Assembly (NCBI RefSeq): GCF_003045775.1
Contig: NZ_PXNS01000005.1
Coordinates: 310,001-374,000 of the forward strand
DNA length: 64,000 bases
Direction: 5' to 3'
From: Halomonas litopenaei
GTDB lineage: Bacteria; Pseudomonadota; Gammaproteobacteria; Pseudomonadales; Halomonadaceae
The notes beneath the pieces were generated by a model. That model was not told where the DNA came from, did no database searches, and was given only the letters and a program-made list of their open reading frames with translations. This document shows positions 58,889-64,000 of the stretch, piece by piece. The number at the start of each line of letters is the position of its first letter. The first letter of the stretch is position 1. The position numbers and the translations under genes were made by a program.

Positions 58889-59587
58889 TTACTGCGGCTG
58901 GCTGGACGACGTCTCGGTATTGGCACCGGTGTCGGCATTTTCGCCGCTCGCCGCGGCGGCGCCCTGGCTGGGCTCCTGCATGCCGGCGGCCTGTTCGGCC
59001 ACGGCGTCGGCCTCTTCCACGGCCTGCTTCTCGGCGGCGGTGGGTTCATCACCGCTGGACAGCAGCGCCTCCTGGGCCTTCTGCATGCTGTCGCTCTGGG
59101 CATTGCCGTCGGCACCCACCGGGCGCAGCACCACCGACACCGGCGGCTGGTCGGCGTCGGCACCGACTTCCACCGGAGTGGCTTCGGTACTGGTCCACAC
59201 CAACTGACCTTCGTCGTTGCGGATCTCGCCACGCAGGCTGTGGGTGTGGCGCGGGTTCACCGCGTCGCTTGCGTAGCTCAGCGAGAAGTCGGTCGGTGCC
59301 TGGCGCTCGATGGTCACCGTGGTTTCGGCGATGGTCCTGGCCGGGGCGTCGGCGAGGGCAACGTCGTTGAGCAACACCGTGACCTCGGCATTGTCGGGCA
59401 GGCTCTGGCCGGCCTCGGCGAAGCTCAGGGTACCGTCAAGCGTCATTTTCTGCGCCTGTTCGGTGGTGCTCTGCTGGCTGGCGTTCGAGCCCTCCTGCGC
59501 GGTGCTGGCGGTGCTCTGTCCCTCATCGCAACCGGCCAGCGCCAGGCCGGAGGTCAGGGCGGCAATAAGCAGCAGGGTCGGTTTCAT
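58889..59587 (-). CDS. YbaY-family lipoprotein
   Basis: 232 residues. A signal peptide ends in the lipobox LALAGC (Cys20). A Ser/Thr/Gln-rich linker (21-45) leads to a beta-sandwich domain (about 46-160) with LDGTLSFAEAGQSLPDNAEVTVLLNDV, read in parts, typical of YbaY-like proteins. The last 70 residues are a low-complexity Ala/Glu/Ser/Gln tail. E. coli YbaY is an outer-membrane lipoprotein tied to lipid or glycan homeostasis without a firm role. The ATG follows AAGGAGAG. Confidence 0.78.
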   Translation of the reverse strand: MKPTLLLIAALTSGLALAGCDEGQSTASTAQEGSNASQQSTTEQAQKMTLDGTLSFAEAGQSLPDNAEVTVLLNDVALADAPARTIAETTVTIERQAPTDFSLSYASDAVNPRHTHSLRGEIRNDEGQLVWTSTEATPVEVGADADQPPVSVVLRPVGADGNAQSDSMQKAQEALLSSGDEPTAAEKQAVEEADAVAEQAAGMQEPSQGAAAASGENADTGANTETSSSQPQ

Positions 59588-59753
59588 GGCTCTCTCCTTG
59601 GGTGAGCGGGTCGTCCTGTCAGGCGGCGTGGAGTGTCGGCGATGGCCGCGACAGCAGCGTTACCCTAGCAGGCCAATGCGCAGTCAGGGTGAAAGGCGCT
59701 GTCGCTGGCTGGCGACGTCTCCGCATAGGGAGAGGTACTGCTCCCCCGGCTCT

Positions 59754-59761
59754 GCTAGACT
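59754..59761 (+). promoter_or_regulatory. Possible extended -10 of purE-purK
   Basis: GCTAGACT preceded by T gives TGCTAGACT, an extended -10 like that in front of scpA. No clear -35 and no evident PurR palindrome was found. Weak. Confidence 0.3.
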
Positions 59762-59836
59762 ATGCCGCTTCCCGATTGTTCCCTTGTCGTGGCGATTTCT
59801 TTGCCGCGGCGCCGTCGTTTCTTCGAGGAGTTGCCG

Positions 59837-60358
59837 ATGTCATCCACTTCCCCAGCGCCCCGGGTCGGCGTGATCATGGGTTCCAAGTCCGACTGGCCGG
59901 TCATGGAACACGCCGTGACCATGCTCGAGCGCCTCGGCGTGAGCTACGAGACCCAGGTGGTCTCCGCCCACCGCACCCCGGATCTGCTGTTCGACTACGC
60001 CAAGGGTGCCGCCGAGCGTGGTATTCAGGTGATCATCGCCGGGGCTGGCGGTGCAGCGCACCTGCCCGGCATGGCCGCCTCCCAGACCGCGCTGCCGGTG
60101 CTCGGCGTGCCGGTGGAGTCCAAGGCGCTCAAGGGGCTGGATTCACTGCTGTCGATCGCCCAGATGCCGGGCGGCGTCGCCGTCGGCACCCTGGCCATCG
60201 GCAAGGCCGGCGCTACCAATGCTGGCCTGCTGGCAGCCCAGATCGTGGGGCTCGGGGACAGCCAGGTTCGCGAGGCCGTCGAGGCCTTCCGCGCCGAGCA
60301 GACCCAGACCGTGCTCGACAATCCCGATCCTCGTCCGCCCGAGTCTCGCCAGGGCTGA
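59837..60358 (+). CDS. purE: N5-carboxyaminoimidazole ribonucleotide mutase
   Basis: 173 residues. Class I PurE signature [16 protein letters not shown] at the N-terminus and [14 protein letters not shown], whose His is the proton-transfer residue, followed by [15 protein letters not shown]. It converts N5-CAIR to CAIR. The ATG at 59837 follows GAGGAG. purK follows after 37 bases, the usual purEK operon. Confidence 0.95.
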   Translation: MSSTSPAPRVGVIMGSKSDWPVMEHAVTMLERLGVSYETQVVSAHRTPDLLFDYAKGAAERGIQVIIAGAGGAAHLPGMAASQTALPVLGVPVESKALKGLDSLLSIAQMPGGVAVGTLAIGKAGATNAGLLAAQIVGLGDSQVREAVEAFRAEQTQTVLDNPDPRPPESRQG

Positions 60359-60395
60359 ACGGCGTCGTGTACCCGCAGGAAAACAGGAGCAAGTC

Positions 60396-61511
60396 ATGAA
60401 GATTGGCGTTCTCGGGGCCGGACAGCTCGGCCGTATGCTGGCGCTGGCCGGCTATCCGCTGGCCAACCGGTTCCGCTTTCTCGATACCACCGGCCACCCC
60501 AGCGCCGGGATCGGCGAGGTGATGATCGACACCGACCAGAAGCACGTCCAGAGCTTCCTCGAAGACGTCGACCTGGTCACCTACGAGTTTGAGCACCTGC
60601 CGGTGTCGTTGGTCCAGGCGATCGAAGCCGAGAAACCGGTCTACCCCGGCAGTGAGGCGATCCGGGTGTGTCAGAATCGTGCCGAGGAGAAGGCGCTGTT
60701 CGATCGACTGGGTATTCCGACGCCGGCCTATCGCCTGGTGGACAGCGCCGAGTCGCTGGAAGCCGCCGCTCGTGAGCTGGGCACGCCGGTGGTGGCCAAG
60801 TCGATCACCGAGGGCTATGACGGCAAGGGGCAGGCGGTGCTGAAGGACCCGGCGGAAGCTGCCGATGCCTGGAAGCGCATCAATCACCCGCGGTTGATCG
60901 TCGAGTCCTTTGTCGACTTCGTGCGCGAGGTGTCGATCATCGCCGTGCGCGGACGCGACGGAGAGGTGGTGTTCTATCCCATGGCGGAAAACGTCCATGT
61001 CGATGGCATCCTGCGTTACTCGCTGGCGCCGATGCCGGATCTCGACGACAGCGTCCAGCACACCGCCGATGAATACATCCGGGCGCTGCTGGACGAGTTG
61101 GACTATGTCGGTGTGCTGACCCTGGAGCTGTTCCAGTGCGCCGACGGCAGCCTGCTGGCCAACGAGATGGCACCGCGAGTGCACAACTCCGGCCACTGGA
61201 CCATGGATGGCGCGGTGACCAGCCAGTTCGAGAATCATCTGCGTGCCATCCAGGGCCTGCCGCTGGGGGACACCAGTGCCCGGGCGCCGACCTGCATGGT
61301 CAACGTGATCGGACGCGAGCCCGAGCCGAGCCAGGTGCTGGCCATGCGCGACGCCCACCTGCATCGCTACGACAAGAGCGAGCGCGCCGGTCGCAAGCTT
61401 GGTCACATCAACCTGGTCGCCGACGATCACGCGAGCCTGCTCAAGCGGGTGCGCGAATGCGCCGCCCTGGTGCCGGACGCCCCCGAGGTGCGCTTCAGCT
61501 TCGAAGACTGA
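60396..61511 (+). CDS. purK: N5-carboxyaminoimidazole ribonucleotide synthase
   Basis: 371 residues of the ATP-grasp fold. It begins IGVLGAGQLGRMLALAGYPL, has the ATP-binding TEGYDGKGQAVL and the metal-binding ELFQCADGSLLANEMAPRVHNSGH (in parts). It carboxylates AIR to N5-CAIR with bicarbonate and ATP for PurE. The start ATG at 60396 follows CAGGAG. A strong hairpin terminator ends the operon. Confidence 0.95.
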   Translation: MKIGVLGAGQLGRMLALAGYPLANRFRFLDTTGHPSAGIGEVMIDTDQKHVQSFLEDVDLVTYEFEHLPVSLVQAIEAEKPVYPGSEAIRVCQNRAEEKALFDRLGIPTPAYRLVDSAESLEAAARELGTPVVAKSITEGYDGKGQAVLKDPAEAADAWKRINHPRLIVESFVDFVREVSIIAVRGRDGEVVFYPMAENVHVDGILRYSLAPMPDLDDSVQHTADEYIRALLDELDYVGVLTLELFQCADGSLLANEMAPRVHNSGHWTMDGAVTSQFENHLRAIQGLPLGDTSARAPTCMVNVIGREPEPSQVLAMRDAHLHRYDKSERAGRKLGHINLVADDHASLLKRVRECAALVPDAPEVRFSFED

Positions 61512-61535
61512 GCCAGGCGCTGTTTCGCTTCCTCC

Positions 61536-61569
61536 ACGACGGGCCCCATTACGGGGCCCGTCGTCGTTT
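61536..61569 (+). terminator. Terminator after purEK
   Basis: A 12-base stem (ACGACGGGCCCC with GGGGCCCGTCGT), ATTAC loop, then CGTTT. Confidence 0.8.
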
Positions 61570-61646
61570 CGGGGTGGCGATGACGCCACCACGGCGCTAG
61601 AGTAGTTGATACGTTCTGTATACAAAAATAAGTAATGAGGTGTTCG

Positions 61647-62636
61647 ATGATACGTAAAGTTGGATACATGGCGGCGCTGTGTGGTCTCTCGCTTTCGCCT
61701 TCCCTGGCCGTGGCGGATGCCTTCGAGGTGGCCATGCTATTGCCGGGGCAGAAGGATGACGGCGGCTTCATGGAGGCGGGTTACCGTGGACTCGAGCGCA
61801 TCGAGGCCGAACTTGGCGCCGAGATCAGCTACGAGGACGGGATAGCGCCGGAGCCCGACGCGCTTGAGGCCGCCCTGCGGAGATTGGCGGATGCCGGGCC
61901 GGACCTGATCATCGCCCACGGCGGTCAGAATTCCGAGGCGGTGATGACGGTGGCCGCGGACTATCCCGAGGTGCTGTTCTCCGTTACCCAGGGGGATGTC
62001 ACCGGCGACAATGTGTCGAGCTATGAGGTCCTTCAGGAGCAGTCCGCCTGGCTCGCCGGTGCAGCGGCGGGTCTGCTGACCCAAAGCGGCGTGGTGGGCC
62101 ATATCTCGGGGATTCGCGTCACTCCGGGTCTCAAGGGTCGCGGGGGCTTCTACCACGGTCTGCAGCATACCCGGCCGGACGCCGACTTCCTCACCATCTT
62201 CGCCGGCGATCAGGACGATGTGTCACTGGCCCATGACGTGGCCAGCGCCCAGATCGAGGCCGGTGCCGATATCATCTTCACCATGTTGAATGCAGGTCGC
62301 CAAGGGGCCATCGAGGCGATGCAGGAGGCCGAAGGCGTTTGGCAGTTCGGCAATGTGCGCGAGTGGCATGAGGACTACCCGGAGGTGTTCGCCGGCTCCG
62401 CCATCGCCAACGTGTCCATGGCGGGTTTTGTTGCTGCCGAGGCGGTCAAGCAGGGCAGCTGGAGCTCGGGTGAGGTGGTGCGTATCGGCCTGGAGAACCC
62501 GGAGGCGGTGCGTCTGTCGCTGGCGCCCTGGGTCGAGGACGACATCGTCGCCGAACTCGATCGCCTCGCCGCCGAGATCGTCGAAGGAAGCATCGAGGTA
62601 CAGACGTCCTACGACGGCGAGGAATTCTCTCTGTAG
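61647..62636 (+). CDS. BMP/PnrA-family substrate-binding protein
   Basis: 329 residues. Signal peptide to about residue 23 (SLAVADA). The mature protein follows the BMP (basic membrane protein/PnrA/Med) pattern: VAMLLPGQKDDGGFMEAGYRG, IIAHGGQNSEAV, VGHISGIRVTPGLKG and IIFTMLNAGRQGAI. Such proteins bind nucleosides or other small molecules for an ABC importer, but no ATPase or permease gene adjoins. Start: GAGGTG precedes the ATG at 61647; another ATG lies at 61635. The AT-rich promoter region (61600-61632) stands out from the GC-rich flank. Confidence 0.85.
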   Translation: MIRKVGYMAALCGLSLSPSLAVADAFEVAMLLPGQKDDGGFMEAGYRGLERIEAELGAEISYEDGIAPEPDALEAALRRLADAGPDLIIAHGGQNSEAVMTVAADYPEVLFSVTQGDVTGDNVSSYEVLQEQSAWLAGAAAGLLTQSGVVGHISGIRVTPGLKGRGGFYHGLQHTRPDADFLTIFAGDQDDVSLAHDVASAQIEAGADIIFTMLNAGRQGAIEAMQEAEGVWQFGNVREWHEDYPEVFAGSAIANVSMAGFVAAEAVKQGSWSSGEVVRIGLENPEAVRLSLAPWVEDDIVAELDRLAAEIVEGSIEVQTSYDGEEFSL

Positions 62637-62680
62637 CAGGGGCAAGTCTCTCGCTGCTCAATGATGGATCAGCACCACGC

Positions 62681-62708
62681 AAGAAGGCGGCCGCAAGGCC
62701 GCCTTCTT
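62681..62708. terminator. Bidirectional hairpin between BMP and YeiH genes
   Basis: A perfect 12-base stem AAGAAGGCGGCC/GGCCGCCTTCTT with a GCAA loop; it ends in CTTCTT on both strands and so may serve both convergent genes. Confidence 0.7.
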
Positions 62709-62746
62709 CGCTGTGTGTCGGGTTCCTGCCCGGTCCATCGATCCGG

Positions 62747-63757
62747 TCAGCCCATCAGCAGGGCACTGGCCATCCCGCCACCAACCACCAGTAGCACAAA
62801 CAGGATCAGGGCGAGCAGAAAGGGCTTCACGCCGAGCGCTTTGAGGCGAGACATCCGGGTGTTGATGCCAAGCGCGGCCATGGCCATGGTCAGGGCGATC
62901 TGGCCGGCCAGCACCAGACCCGAGTGCAGCGGCGCGGGCAGGGTGATGACGCTGTTGACGCCGACCATGGCGATAAAGCCGAGGGCAAACCAGGGGATCA
63001 CCAGCTTGGCCTTGTGTGCGCCCTGAGCGCCGGCCTCGGCGCCTTCCTGGGTCGGCTGACGCAGCCACCATTGGCCGACCACCAGCAGGAAGGGCACCAG
63101 CAGCATCACCCGCACCAGCTTGACGATGACCGCGTTGGCCAGGGCATCCGGGCCGACGGCGTCGCCGGCGGCGACCACCTGGGCCACCTCATGCACGGTA
63201 GCGCCGATATAGACCCCGAACAGTCCCTCGTCCATGCCCAGCCACGGATACAGCAGCGGGTAGGTCAGCATGGCCAGGGAGCCGAACAGCACCACCGTGG
63301 CCACCGCCATGGACGCCGCTGCCGGCTTCGAGCGAATGGTCGACTCGGTGGCGAGCACCGCAGCGGCGCCGCAGATGGCGCTGCCGGCACTGGTCAGCAG
63401 GGTGGTCTCGCGATCCATGCCGAGCACCCGGGTGCCGATCTGGTAGCCGACCAGCAGTACCGCGGTGATGATCAGCGCGTCCAGCAGCAGCACCTTGGGC
63501 CCGAGTCCGACCACCTGAGCGAAGGTCAGCGAGAGGCCGAACAGCACGATGCCGCCGCGCAGCAGCCAGCGGGTAGCGAAGGCGAGCCCCGGCTGGGCGC
63601 CCTCGACGGTGCGCTTGAGCGGCAGATTGCCGACCACGATGCCCAGCAGCAGGGCGAACACCAGCGGACTGACGCCTGCGTCGGCGATACCGGGCAGTCG
63701 GCTGATGGCCTGCCCGGCCAGCGTCAATAGTGCGCATAGCGCAAGTCCTTGCCACAT
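62747..63757 (-). CDS. YeiH-family putative sulfate exporter (UPF0324)
   Basis: 336 residues, about ten membrane helices. Recognised by PLVFALLLGIVVGN, RGGIVLFGLSLTFAQV, SAGSAICGAAAVLATE and VYIGATVHEVAQVVAAG, which are conserved in the UPF0324/YeiH family. Substrate unclear; sulfonate or sulfate export has been proposed for relatives. A LysR-type gene probably starts divergently at 63959, as yeiE does beside yeiH in E. coli. Confidence 0.88.
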   Translation of the reverse strand: MWQGLALCALLTLAGQAISRLPGIADAGVSPLVFALLLGIVVGNLPLKRTVEGAQPGLAFATRWLLRGGIVLFGLSLTFAQVVGLGPKVLLLDALIITAVLLVGYQIGTRVLGMDRETTLLTSAGSAICGAAAVLATESTIRSKPAAASMAVATVVLFGSLAMLTYPLLYPWLGMDEGLFGVYIGATVHEVAQVVAAGDAVGPDALANAVIVKLVRVMLLVPFLLVVGQWWLRQPTQEGAEAGAQGAHKAKLVIPWFALGFIAMVGVNSVITLPAPLHSGLVLAGQIALTMAMAALGINTRMSRLKALGVKPFLLALILFVLLVVGGGMASALLMG

Positions 63758-63863
63758 GAGCGGATCTCCTCTTCGTGTCAGGGTATCGCCGCTACCGGCT
63801 CGTCTGGGTGGAGCCTGAGGCGTCGGTTCGATAGGGAGATTCTAGGCGTGGATATGCCAGATG

Positions 63864-63894
63864 ATTATCGTGTAATAACGAAACCTGTTATAAG
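63864..63894 (+). promoter_or_regulatory. Intergenic promoter and LysR-like dyad
   Basis: ATTA-TCGTG-TAAT (63864-63876) is a 13-base inverted repeat, as LysR proteins often bind. An extended -10 (TGTTATAAG, 63886-63894) follows, directed toward the gene at the window end. No good -35 is seen, fitting an activated or autoregulated promoter. Confidence 0.4.
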
Positions 63895-63958
63895 CTGAGC
63901 CGATATAGGAGCCGTTGTCGTTTCCCCGCCATCTTCCCTGCAACCGTCGAGCACCGTG

Positions 63959-64000
63959 ATGAGTTTCTCGCCAGACAGTCCCACCCGCTCCCATATCACC
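63959..64000 (+). CDS. Start of probable LysR-family regulator, cut by window end
   Basis: Only 14 codons are visible (MSFSPDSPTRSHIT). The HIT ending resembles the HITLRQLEVF start of LysR proteins such as YeiE, and position divergent from a yeiH homologue supports this. A GTG codon lies immediately upstream. The call rests mostly on context. Confidence 0.4.
   Translation, partial: MSFSPDSPTRSHIT

Overview
The window is a GC-rich, gene-dense stretch of a gammaproteobacterial chromosome. Acidic C-terminal tails on several cytoplasmic proteins (ScpA, ScpB, AceF linkers), TRAP-type transport, and gene orders nadC/ampD/aceE/aceF and bepA/tusA/perM/bcp/dapA/bamC/MBL/purC fit a moderately halophilic member of the Halomonadaceae (Halomonas-like). 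That placement is inference from gene content; no 16S rRNA gene is present. No prophage, insertion sequence, CRISPR array or integrase was seen.

Layout. 1-3863: RND efflux permease (cut by the window start) and its lipoprotein adaptor. 4093-9086: radD helicase, then the scpA-scpB-rluB operon with 4-base overlaps. 9111-9738: a complete small transcription unit with a strong promoter, five identical tRNA-Lys(TTT) genes in 117-base tandem repeats, and a terminator. 10182-18869: housekeeping block nadA, bepA, tusA-perM, bcp, dapA-bamC-MBL-purC. 18870-24370: an AT-richer insertion-like stretch carrying a giant YadA-type trimeric autotransporter adhesin gene broken by one in-frame TAG. 24558-34668: trmO, a GNAT acetyltransferase, nadC/ampD, aceE-aceF (pyruvate dehydrogenase E1/E2 with three lipoyl domains), adk, tsaB. 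34665-40608: rsmJ, plsB, a ClsB-like cardiolipin synthase, a UPF0149 protein and a SprT-like protease. 40779-43625: acetyl-CoA synthetase with a CrbR/ErdR-like response regulator. 43755-50587: LysR/mmsA pair, an AhpD-fold peroxidase-related gene behind a LiuR-like palindrome, two unrecognised proteins, a globin-coupled diguanylate cyclase and a small HTH protein. 50911-54846: an APC permease and the glutarate catabolism pair csiD(glaH)-lhgO. 55092-58796: a TAXI-type TRAP transporter with a DUF1850 protein. 58889-64000: YbaY-like lipoprotein, purE-purK, an orphan BMP-family binding protein, YeiH-type exporter and the start of a probable divergent LysR regulator.

How the parts fit. Much of the window is core metabolism: NAD (nadA, nadC), purines (purC, purE, purK), lysine/peptidoglycan (dapA, ampD), acetyl-CoA supply (aceEF, acs), and phospholipid (plsB, cls). 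The accessory interest lies in the tRNA array, the broken adhesin, and several catabolic or transport units whose upstream regions carry clear inverted repeats (46615-46630, 52462-52480, 54948-54982, 27998-28011). No obviously new multi-gene system such as a defence island was recognised; the best candidates for undescribed biology are the tRNA repeat array, the adhesin nonsense codon, the unassigned operators, and the structured nadA leader.
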